Origin: CAYFUR01 sp964346275
GTDB taxonomy: Bacteria; Sumerlaeota; Sumerlaeia; SLMS01
NCBI GenBank assembly: GCA_964346275.1
Contig: CAYFUR010000050.1
Location: forward strand, 1 to 27,598
Length of the DNA stretch: 27,598 bases
Direction of reading: 5' to 3'
The notes beneath the pieces were generated by a model, which was not told the origin of the DNA, did not search any database, and worked only from the letters and a program-made list of their open reading frames with translations. Positions within the stretch are counted from its first letter, which is position 1; the number at the start of each line of letters is the position of its first letter. The position numbers were made by a program, and so were the translations under genes. Shown in pieces: positions 1 through 6,483 of this stretch.

Positions 1-61
1 GGCAAGCATGGCTTGCCCGGGATGAAGGCTGGAGCACGGCTCCAGCACTCCAAACGGAGTG
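1..61. repeat. Three tandem perfect stem-loops
   Basis: Three consecutive perfect inverted repeats are packed into 61 bases: GGCAAGC/GCTTGCC with a 3-base loop (1-17), GCTGGAGC/GCTCCAGC with a 3-base loop (28-46) and CACTCC/GGAGTG with a 4-base loop (46-61). There is no T-run after any of them, so they are poor terminators. The array looks like a REP-type or other dispersed intergenic repeat. The window begins inside or at its edge, so its full extent is unknown, and I saw no second copy in this window. Confidence 0.6.
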
Positions 62-85
62 GAAATCCAAAGCCGCCTTAAAAAT

Positions 86-175
86 CATCCTCCTCCTCAT
101 CCTCCTCATCCTTCTCATCATCCTCGAAAAGCCGACAACGATGACGAGGACGACGACGAGAAGTATGAGGAGGAG
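86..175. repeat. Pyrimidine/purine triplet tract forming an imperfect inverted repeat
   Basis: A pyrimidine-rich tract of CTC/CAT triplets (about 86-126) is followed by a short spacer and a purine-rich tract of GAC/GAG triplets (about 139-175). The second is roughly the reverse complement of the first, so the segment can fold as a long imperfect hairpin. An open frame crosses it, but its product is low-complexity His/Pro/Asp/Glu sequence with no recognisable domain. I read it as a non-coding simple repeat. Confidence 0.5.
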
Positions 176-468
176 TGTCAGTGTAAGCTCAAGAGTCCGT
201 GTAAGAAACCAATCGTTCACGGCGCCTTGCGGCAAATTTGCACTGCGCAAGCCATGCTTCAGGACATTCCCCCAAATTGGGCACCTTCACTTGTAATATG
301 CGGCAAGCTCATGCATTTCAGGATCAGGGCTGTTTGAGGAGATTTGTTTTTGGGGAAGGTCCTCCAATCGGCCACGCGTAAAGGTTATCAGTGAGCCACG
401 GCTTCGCTTGACTGTCTTCCCCCGCCTCACCACAGTAGCCCGACGAGATTCCCGAGGTAACCCCCGCT
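176..468. other. Non-coding region upstream of moaE
   Basis: I see no convincing gene, RNA fold or terminator here. A possible but weak promoter is TTGACT at 408-413 with CACAGT 17 bases later at 431-436. The open frames through this stretch have no recognisable domains and overlap each other on both strands. No molybdenum-cofactor riboswitch was recognised. Confidence 0.4.
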
Positions 469-537
469 ATGAAGCTGCGCCGCAGCGAAATCCTGCTCAT
501 CCTTCTCTGGCCCCTGGTGGCCCTTCTCATTCTCTAA
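469..537 (+). CDS. 22-residue putative membrane or leader peptide before moaE
   Basis: This short frame starts MKLRRSE and continues as an almost purely hydrophobic segment (Leu, Ile, Trp, Val, Ala) to the stop. That is the layout of a single transmembrane helix with a positively charged N-terminus. A good ribosome site, GAGGTAA (454-460), lies 8 bases before the ATG. The TAA at 535-537 is followed after one base by the moaE ATG at 539, and moaE itself has no evident ribosome site, so moaE is probably translated by re-initiation after this peptide. It could be a real small membrane protein, a leader whose translation matters more than its product, or chance. There is no homology that I can name. 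Confidence 0.45.
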   Translation: MKLRRSEILLILLWPLVALLIL

Positions 538-538
538 A

Positions 539-958
539 ATGCCTGCCGATCGGATTCTCATCACCCGCCAGCCCCTCAACCTGGCGGAGATCATTGATTC
601 CATTGAACATCCGGCAGGCCCGAAAGCCTCCCCGGATGAAGAGGCGGGGGCCTTGGTCACGTTTTCCGGAAAGGTGCGCGCCGGAGAAGAGGGCCGCCGC
701 ATCACCCATCTGGATTACGAGCACTATGAGGGCATGGCGGAGAAGGAGATCGAAAAGCTCCTTGCCGAGGCGCGAACTCGATGGCCCCTCCGCGCCGTGG
801 CCATTCATCACCGGGTGGGACCGGTCGCCGTGGGCGAGGCCTCCGTCGTGGTCGCCGTCGCCACGGGCCATCGCGCCGAAGCCTTCGCGGCGGCACGCTT
901 TCTGATCGACGAGTTGAAAAACCGCGTTCCCATTTGGAAAGCGGCGCCCCCCGCCTGA
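539..958 (+). CDS. moaE: Molybdopterin synthase catalytic (large) subunit MoaE
   Basis: MoaE works with the sulfur carrier MoaD to insert the dithiolene sulfurs into precursor Z, making molybdopterin in the cytoplasm. The 139-residue product has the family landmarks in order: VTFSGKVR (about 40-47), the LDYEHYEGMAEKEIEKL helix, the IHHRVGPV strand, and ATGHRAEAFAAARFLID before LKNRVPIWK. The conserved lysines of the E. coli enzyme, in LKTR and FWK, correspond to LKNR and IWK here. The protein ends six residues after IWK, so it lacks the usual C-terminal extension of roughly 20 residues, including the acidic residue right after the lysine. No moaD or other Moco gene is in the window; trpD follows after 110 bases. 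The start one base after the preceding peptide stop suggests translational coupling. Confidence 0.94.
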   Translation: MPADRILITRQPLNLAEIIDSIEHPAGPKASPDEEAGALVTFSGKVRAGEEGRRITHLDYEHYEGMAEKEIEKLLAEARTRWPLRAVAIHHRVGPVAVGEASVVVAVATGHRAEAFAAARFLIDELKNRVPIWKAAPPA

Positions 959-1068
959 TCAATCTCGATTTCTCGCGGTTTTTCCTAGCGCCAGAGCCCA
1001 TTTTCCTTCATGTCCCTTCATTCGCCCCTGTGGCTACTCCGAATCTCCGGCGAGGTGAAAGTCACTCC

Positions 1069-2261
1069 ATGCTCAAGCACATCCTCCAGGAAATTGCCGC
1101 CGGCCCCTCCGAGCACGGCGAAATCTGTCCCAGTCCCGAACTCCTCGACGGCGCGATCCAGGTGATCATGCGTGGCCAGGCAAGCCCCGAGGAAATGGCC
1201 GCGCTCCTCATGGGCCTGCGTGTGCGCGGCGAAAAGGCCGAGCACCTGAAAGCCGTTGTCGATGTGATGCTCGAGCACGCCCGCGATTTCCCCAGCATCA
1301 AGGAATATCCCGTCCTGATAGACACCTGCGGCCCCGGCGGCGGCGGACGCGCGATCATTAACATTTCCACCGCAACGGCATTGATTGCGGCGGCGGCCGG
1401 AGTCAAGATCGCCAAGCATGGCAACAAGAGCGTCAGCTCGCGCTCTGGCAGCGCCAACATCATGGAAGAATTTGGCTATCAACTCGACTGCGCCCCGGAG
1501 ACGGCGGCACGCATGCTCGATGAACACAATTTCTGCTTTGTTTTCGCGCCGCACTACCACCCCTCGATGAAGCACGCCGCGCCGGTGCGCAAAGCGATCA
1601 CCGTGCGTTCGATCTTTAATCTCGCCGGACCGCTCTCCAACCCCGCCGGGCCGACCCACCAGCTCGTCGGCGTGGTGGATCGCGAGCTGGTTGGCCTCAT
1701 GGCGGAAACGTTGCGCTTGCTGGGCCGCAAACGCGCCCTGGTTGTTCACGGCCGCAATGGCATGGATGAAATCAGTCTCACCCAGGTCACCGAGGGCCTT
1801 CACCTCCGCGAAGACGGCCACATCGAGGAATTCTACCTGGAGCCGCGCGATTTTGGCGTGGAGATGCTCGAGCTGGCGGACCTGGTGATTCAATCCCCGG
1901 AGGACAGTGCGCGCAAAGTCCGCGAAGTCCTCGAAGGCGCCCAGAACCCCGCCGCCGACGAAATCAACGCCAACGTCGCGGCAGTCCTGTGGCTGGCCGG
2001 CGAAGTCCACGACATGCGCCACGGATTCGAACGCGCCCGCGANNNNNNNNNNNNNNNNNNNNNNNNNNNNNNNNNNNNNNNNNNNNNNNNNNNNNNNNNN
2101 NNNNNNNNNNNNNNNNNNNNNNNNNNNNNNNNNNNNNNNNNNTGTGGCTGGCCGGCGAAGTCCACGACATGCGCCACGGATTCGAACGCGCCCGCGAGGT
2201 GCAAAGAAGCGGCGCGGGGGCCCGGGTGCTCGATGCCGTTGTCAAGATGTCCAAGGAATAG
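1069..2261 (+). CDS. trpD: Anthranilate phosphoribosyltransferase TrpD (split by an assembly gap)
   Basis: TrpD transfers phosphoribosyl from PRPP to anthranilate, the second committed step of tryptophan synthesis. The ATG at 1069 follows a ribosome site GAGGTGA. Visible motifs are the PRPP loop region DTCGPGGGG (85-93), NIST (98-101), KHGNKSVSSRSGSA (116-129), HYHPSMKHAAPVRK (162-175) and the Mg-binding pair in GMDEISL (D233, E234). The reading frame is broken by 100 Ns (2043-2142) flanked by an exact 55-bp duplication. Joining 1069-2042 to 2198-2261 gives 1038 nt, exactly 346 codons with the stop, a normal family length. Hence the gene is intact in the organism and broken only in the assembly. 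The usual GTGGD motif reads GPGGG here, which is odd for a working enzyme. trpC begins 9 bases after the stop. Confidence 0.95.
1988..2042. repeat. 55-bp exact duplicate, left copy (assembly overlap)
   Basis: Bases 1988-2042, starting TGTGGCTGG and ending CGCCCGCGA, are identical to 2143-2197 on the other side of the N run. The copies sit exactly at the two contig ends. That is what unmerged overlapping contigs look like, for example with a k-mer overlap of 55, and is not expected of a biological repeat. Confidence 0.95.
2043..2142. other. Assembly gap of exactly 100 Ns
   Basis: The run of 100 Ns is a conventional placeholder of unknown size. Because the flanks are the same 55 bp and collapsing them restores the trpD frame, the true gap is most likely negative, meaning the contigs overlap and no bases are missing. 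Confidence 0.97.
2143..2197. repeat. 55-bp exact duplicate, right copy (assembly overlap)
   Basis: This is the second copy of the 55 bases at 1988-2042, directly abutting the N run. It encodes the same trpD segment (WLAGEVHDMRHGFERAR) and should be merged with the left copy. Confidence 0.95.
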
Positions 2262-2270
2262 ACACCAGCC

Positions 2271-3083
2271 ATGAGCATTCCTGATGTCCTGGCGAAAATC
2301 ATGGAAGTGAAACAGGGCGAAATCTCCGCCCTGCGAGCTGGCGCGCCGGAAGCAGAACTCAAGGAACGAGCACTTTCCACCCCTGCGGCAAGGGGATTCC
2401 TCCGGAAACTGAAAACGGATGCCTCCGCTCAGGACCAAGGCACGCTCATCGCGGAGATCAAGAAGGCCTCGCCCAGCAAAGGCGTCATCCGGGAAGATTT
2501 CGATCCCGCATGGCTGGCGGAGCGCTATACGGCAGGCGGAGCGTCTTGCCTCTCTGTGCTGACGGATACCGGGTTCTTCAATGGAAAGCTTGAAAACCTG
2601 GAACAGGCCCGCAAAGCCTCCCCCCTGCCGACGCTTCGCAAGGACTTTATCCTCGACCGGATTCAGCTCTACGAGGCCCGCATCGCCGGCGCGGACGCCG
2701 TGCTGCTCATCGCCGCCTGCCTTGATCCGGAAAAGCTTTTCAAACTTCACGACGAAGCGATTCTTCTCGGTCTGGACGTACTCGTGGAAATCCATTCGCA
2801 AAAGGAATGGGACGACTTGCTCGCAGTCGGCCCAGCCCCGCCCTTCGTCGGTATCAACAACCGCGACCTTCATGATTTCTCGGTCTCCTTGGAAACGACA
2901 AAGGAACTCGCCCCCCAGGTGGCCGAAAAAGGGTCCTTTATTGTCGCGGAATCCGGCATCTATACGCCGGAGGATGTCGCAAGGCTGAAAGGCTGGGGTG
3001 CCGGAGCCGTGCTCGTCGGCGAGTCTCTCATGCGCCAGCAGGATCCCGGCGAAGCGGCGAAGACCCTTCTCGGCAAAGCCTGA
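2271..3083 (+). CDS. trpC: Indole-3-glycerol phosphate synthase TrpC
   Basis: TrpC closes the indole ring of CdRP, releasing CO2 and water, as a cytoplasmic TIM barrel. The 270-residue product carries all family motifs: AEIKKASPSKG (61-71, with the catalytic Lys and Glu), LRKDFILD (122-129, general-acid Lys 124), VLVEIH (170-175, Glu 173), GINNRDL (194-200) and AESGI (226-230). The start at 2271 lies 9 bases after the trpD stop, with AAGGA inside the end of trpD as the likely ribosome site, so the two form a trpDC unit. No trpE, G, F, B or A is in the window. The stop codon directly abuts the stop codon of the convergent spermidine-synthase-like gene. Confidence 0.97.
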   Translation: MSIPDVLAKIMEVKQGEISALRAGAPEAELKERALSTPAARGFLRKLKTDASAQDQGTLIAEIKKASPSKGVIREDFDPAWLAERYTAGGASCLSVLTDTGFFNGKLENLEQARKASPLPTLRKDFILDRIQLYEARIAGADAVLLIAACLDPEKLFKLHDEAILLGLDVLVEIHSQKEWDDLLAVGPAPPFVGINNRDLHDFSVSLETTKELAPQVAEKGSFIVAESGIYTPEDVARLKGWGAGAVLVGESLMRQQDPGEAAKTLLGKA

Positions 3084-3941
3084 TCACGCGTTCAAATCCT
3101 CGAAAAACGGCTGTATATACGGAGGCGGCGCCATCCATGCGCGCACGCCTTCCGGCGTGAGCGTCTTCACGCCGCCAATTCCCTTAAGGTATTCCGCCGT
3201 GACATGCGCCGGATCGAGCGGTTCCTCGCCCTTCCGCGCCATCACCAGCCCCCAGCTCCCGGTCAGGTAAAAGGGAATCGGCACCAGCACCGGCGCCCAG
3301 GCGGCAAACCGCGTCCGCAACCGGGGGACCAGAATCTTCCAGTTGTCGCGATAGATCATCACGTCGGTGGAGAGCTGCATCAGCACGCCGCCGGGGCGCA
3401 AAGCGCGTTTGACGTATCCATAGAATTCCTCCGACATCAGCGCCGCCGCCGGGCCATAGACGTCCGTGGAATCGATAATCACCGCATCGAAGGATTCCGC
3501 ATCCGCCTCGCGGCAGTATGCCACGCCATCGCCCACCACGAGTTCGAAACGCCCGTCCTTTTCCGCCTCGGCCCACTCGGGAAAGAAGCGCCGCGCCGCC
3601 TCGATCACGCCGCCGTCCAGCTCGCACATAATCACCCGCCGCACGGATCGATGCTTCAACACGTGCGTCGCCACCCCGAAATCGCCGCCGCCGATGATCA
3701 GAACGTCCCTGGCGCCGGACGCCATCGCGAGCGGCAGGTGGGCCATCGGCTCGTGGTAAAAGGCCTCCATCACCGTGCTGACATTGAACGCATTATCCAG
3801 CGCCAGGGCGCGCCCGACCAAATCGTTCTCGAAGACCGTGATCCGCTGGAAATCCGACCGCTCGTCGTAGAGAATCCGATCCGTCGACATCAACGTGCCG
3901 TATTTCCCCGACCGCTCGATAAACATCAACTCGTCCGGCAT
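3084..3941 (-). CDS. Spermidine synthase-like aminopropyltransferase
   Basis: Members of this Rossmann-fold family move the aminopropyl group of decarboxylated S-adenosylmethionine onto a diamine such as putrescine. The 285-residue protein shows GGGDFGVATHVLKH (84-97, nucleotide-binding glycine loop), the FYHEPMAHLPL segment (61-71), an acidic residue after the third strand (CELD) and IIDSTDVYGPA (155-165) with both active-site aspartates (D157, D160). I chose the ATG at 3941 because AGGAGG lies about 8 bases upstream; a longer upstream frame lacks homology. The residue after the DSTD aspartate is Val where Pro is usual, and the diamine-side LDGxxQ is LDNAFN. A different acceptor from putrescine is therefore possible. 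No speA or speD is nearby. It is divergent from the alcohol dehydrogenase gene. Confidence 0.85.
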   Translation of the reverse strand: MPDELMFIERSGKYGTLMSTDRILYDERSDFQRITVFENDLVGRALALDNAFNVSTVMEAFYHEPMAHLPLAMASGARDVLIIGGGDFGVATHVLKHRSVRRVIMCELDGGVIEAARRFFPEWAEAEKDGRFELVVGDGVAYCREADAESFDAVIIDSTDVYGPAAALMSEEFYGYVKRALRPGGVLMQLSTDVMIYRDNWKILVPRLRTRFAAWAPVLVPIPFYLTGSWGLVMARKGEEPLDPAHVTAEYLKGIGGVKTLTPEGVRAWMAPPPYIQPFFEDLNA

Positions 3942-4099
3942 GCCCTGGCCTCCTGGTGGCGATTTCCCCGCGCAAGGGACGCGCCGGGACATACCCGGCC
4001 GACGCCGGAAAGGCAATGGGAAGAAAAAGAGGCTGGATTTTCTCCGCGGTATCTGGCAGGAAAGCAGTACCAATCGTCTATACGAGTCAGGTGATTGCC

Positions 4100-5101
4100 A
4101 TGCGCGCCCAGATCCTCCCCCGCCGCAATGTGGGAAAAAAGAACGCCCTCGAACTAAAGGATGTGCCCGTGCCCAGGCCGGGGCCCGGCGACGTCCTTCT
4201 TCGCGTCCTCTATTGCGGCGTTTGCCGGACAGACCTTCACATCACCGAGGGCGACCTGGAGCCGCAAAAGGACGATCTCATTCCCGGCCACCAGGTCGTC
4301 GGCGAGGTCGCGGAGAAGGGCGATCGGGTCACGCGGCTGAAAAAAGGCGGCCGTGTCGGCGTGACGTGGCTCTTCAGCTCCTGCCGCGGGTGCGATCTTT
4401 GCAGCGAAGGAAAGGAAAACCTCTGCGACGAGGCGCGCTTCACGGGCTATACGGACGACGGCGGCTATGCGGAATATTGCGTGGTGCCCGCGGATTTCGC
4501 CCACCCGCTCCCGGAAGGCCTCGCCGGAGATGAAGTCGCGCCGCTTCTCTGCGCGGGCGTCATCGGCTTTCGCAGCCTGCGCCTCAGCGATATACAGCCC
4601 GGCAAGCGCCTTGGCCTCTACGGCTTCGGCGCCTCGGCCCATCTCGTGATCCAGGTGGCGCGGCATTGGGGATGCGAAGTCTATGTCTTTACACGCAGCG
4701 AACACCACCGCCGCCACGCGCGCGAGTTGGGCGCGTCCTGGGTCGGCGGCGCGGAAGACGATCCGCCCCACCGGGTCGACAACAGCATCATCTTCGCGCC
4801 GGCGGGAAAGATCGTCCCCGAGGCACTCCGCGTATTGCGCAAGGGCGGCACCCTCGCCATCAACGCCGTTCATATGAGTCCCATTCCCGAAATGCCCTAC
4901 AATCTCCTCTGGCACGAACGCACGATCCGCAGCGTCGCCAATGTGGCCCGGCGCGACGCGGAAGAGTTCCTTCCCCTGGCGGCGGAAATCCCGGTGAAAA
5001 CGGACGTGGAGGTGCTTCCGCTGGCGGAGGCAAACGAAGCGCTCCGCCGAATCAAGATGTCGGAAACACGCGGCGCGCTCGTTCTCAAGGTCGCAAAGTA
5101 A
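4100..5101 (+). CDS. Zinc-dependent alcohol dehydrogenase (MDR family)
   Basis: This is a medium-chain NAD(P)-dependent dehydrogenase oxidising alcohols or reducing aldehydes. The 333-residue product has the catalytic zinc ligands C39 (YCGVCRTD), H64 (PGHQ) and C151. It also has the four-cysteine structural zinc lobe C95, C98, C101 and C109 (CRGCDLCSEGKENLC) and a Rossmann motif GFGASAH (175-181). The GHQ in place of GHE at the first zinc site is, as I recall, seen in the AdhA-like subfamily, which this resembles throughout. The start at 4100 gives the canonical MRAQIL beginning; a longer frame upstream has no homology. The intergenic stretch to the divergent neighbour is 158 bases and holds a GTCTATAC site 17 bases before the ATG. 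The substrate cannot be inferred. Confidence 0.87.
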   Translation: MRAQILPRRNVGKKNALELKDVPVPRPGPGDVLLRVLYCGVCRTDLHITEGDLEPQKDDLIPGHQVVGEVAEKGDRVTRLKKGGRVGVTWLFSSCRGCDLCSEGKENLCDEARFTGYTDDGGYAEYCVVPADFAHPLPEGLAGDEVAPLLCAGVIGFRSLRLSDIQPGKRLGLYGFGASAHLVIQVARHWGCEVYVFTRSEHHRRHARELGASWVGGAEDDPPHRVDNSIIFAPAGKIVPEALRVLRKGGTLAINAVHMSPIPEMPYNLLWHERTIRSVANVARRDAEEFLPLAAEIPVKTDVEVLPLAEANEALRRIKMSETRGALVLKVAK

Positions 5102-5146
5102 TACCCCAAAGAATGCCCCTTCGATTCTGCCTTCAATGTGCGCCGC

Positions 5147-5168
5147 CTCATTGTATATACACAATGAG
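5147..5168. promoter_or_regulatory. Perfect 8-bp dyad between convergent genes
   Basis: The arms CTCATTGT and ACAATGAG are perfectly complementary around a 6-base ATATAC centre, and a GTATATAC palindrome (5153-5160) sits inside. It lies 45 bases after the alcohol dehydrogenase stop, between two convergent genes. It lacks a T-run, so it could be an operator-like site, a weak bidirectional 3-prime hairpin or a dispersed repeat. The core TATACAC-x-ATGAG recurs at 5245-5256. Confidence 0.4.
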
Positions 5169-5293
5169 AGAATGAGTCAATGGGGGGAAGGTAAACAAAT
5201 CGCAATGTGGCCGTTTCCTGAATCTCCCGAAGAACACCCGCGTCTATACACGATGAGGTGGTTGTGGTGGTCCGGAATGTTTGGATTAAGAAC

Positions 5294-5317
5294 AGGATCA
5301 GGAGCAGGATCAAGATA
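5294..5317. repeat. Two imperfect 12-bp tandem units
   Basis: AGGATCAGGAGC (5294-5305) is followed directly by AGGATCAAGATA (5306-5317). This short purine-rich tandem repeat lies in the 275-base convergent intergenic region 5102-5376, which holds no gene that I can see. Confidence 0.4.
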
Positions 5318-5376
5318 CACTTGCTTCGCATGCTGTACTCTCTACTTTACCCGTGCTATCCGCGGCCAAACAGCCT

Positions 5377-6483
5377 TTACCCGCGAATCCGAACCGGCAG
5401 CCTCCTGGCGCCCCAGCGCCCCGGCTCGTTTTCAAAGACGCCGGGAATTTCCTCTCCGCAGCCCTTGCATCGCGGCCCGTCCAGATTCCATCGGCCCAGT
5501 TCATACCAGTCGCGTTCGATCAACAACTCGCCGCAGGAAGGGCAGAACGTCGATCCCGCATCGGCATCATGCACGTTGCCGACATAGACAAACTGGATTC
5601 CTTTTGAGAGGGCAATCTTCCGGGCCCGCAGCAGCGTCGAATGCGGCGTATGGGGCCGATCCAGCATCTTGAAATCCGGATGAAATGCCGTGAAGTGCAT
5701 CGGCACACCGGTGCCAAGGTGTTCCGCCACCCAGTCGCACAATTGGTGAATCTCTTCATCGCTGTCATTCATGCCGGGAATCAGGAGTGTTGTCAGCTCG
5801 AACCAGACGTTCGTCTCGTTCTTGAGATAGACAAGCGTATCCAGCACCGGCTGGAGTTCGGCAAAGCACACCCGCTTGTAGAATTCCTCGGTGAATCCCT
5901 TCAGATCGATATTCGCCGCGTCCATGTGTTCGTAGAATTCAGGACGCGCCTCCGGAGTGATATATCCCGCCGTCACGGCAACCGTTTTGATACCTCGCGC
6001 GCGGCATTCCCGGGCGATATCGATTGCGTATTCGGCGAAAATCGTCGGATCGTTGTAGGTAAAGGCGACCGAACGGCACCCCATCCGGGCCGCTTTTTCC
6101 GCCAACTGCTCCGGCGAGGCCTCGTCCATCAGGCGATCCATCTGGCGCGCCTTGCTGATGTCGTGATTCTGGCAAAAGCGGCAGCCCAGGTTGCACCCCG
6201 CCGTGCCGAAGGACAGAACGCTCGAACCGGGCAGGAAATGGTTCAGCGGTTTCTTCTCGATGGGATCGATACAAAAGCCGCTGCTGCGCCCGTAGGTTGT
6301 CAGCACCAGCTTGTTTCCCTCGTTTTTCCGGACAAAACAGAAACCCCGTTTGCCCTCGCCGATCTTGCATTCCCGCGGGCAAAGGTAGCACAGCACCCGC
6401 CCGTCATCCGTCTCGCGCCACCACCGGGCGGGATGATGGCTTTCATCCGCCTCCGGATTTCTATTCGCTGTATTCAATAGCAT
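5377..6483 (-). CDS. amrS: AmmeMemoRadiSam system radical SAM enzyme
   Basis: This is the radical SAM member of the widespread but functionally unassigned AmmeMemoRadiSam set. The 368-residue protein has an N-terminal cysteine cluster (C32, C35, C39, C49), the 4Fe-4S/SAM motif CNLGCRFC (C97, C101, C104) followed by QNHDIS, and YNDPTIF. It ends with a C-terminal zinc-ribbon-like pair CPSC/CKGC (C314, C317, C339, C342). It resembles pyruvate-formate-lyase-activating-enzyme-type proteins, the usual older annotation. The start codon overlaps the end of the upstream AMMECR1 fusion gene by 10 bases and has GAGGAA about 7 bases before it, so the two are co-translated. No target protein is known to me. 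Confidence 0.9.
   Translation of the reverse strand: MLLNTANRNPEADESHHPARWWRETDDGRVLCYLCPRECKIGEGKRGFCFVRKNEGNKLVLTTYGRSSGFCIDPIEKKPLNHFLPGSSVLSFGTAGCNLGCRFCQNHDISKARQMDRLMDEASPEQLAEKAARMGCRSVAFTYNDPTIFAEYAIDIARECRARGIKTVAVTAGYITPEARPEFYEHMDAANIDLKGFTEEFYKRVCFAELQPVLDTLVYLKNETNVWFELTTLLIPGMNDSDEEIHQLCDWVAEHLGTGVPMHFTAFHPDFKMLDRPHTPHSTLLRARKIALSKGIQFVYVGNVHDADAGSTFCPSCGELLIERDWYELGRWNLDGPRCKGCGEEIPGVFENEPGRWGARRLPVRIRG

Noticed and set aside
59..337. A 92-codon plus-strand frame rich in His, Pro, Asp and Glu
   Set aside because: It is produced by the triplet-repeat tract, has no ribosome site or domain, and its composition follows the simple repeat.
176..468. Molybdenum-cofactor riboswitch upstream of moaE
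   Set aside because: I could not trace the conserved helices or sequence of that riboswitch in this stretch.
1018..2022. A long minus-strand open frame opposite trpD
   Set aside because: It is the complement shadow of trpD in GC-rich DNA, with no domain in its translation.
3204..4094. A 296-codon plus-strand frame opposite the spermidine-synthase-like gene
   Set aside because: The antisense frame clearly encodes a family with intact motifs; this one has none.
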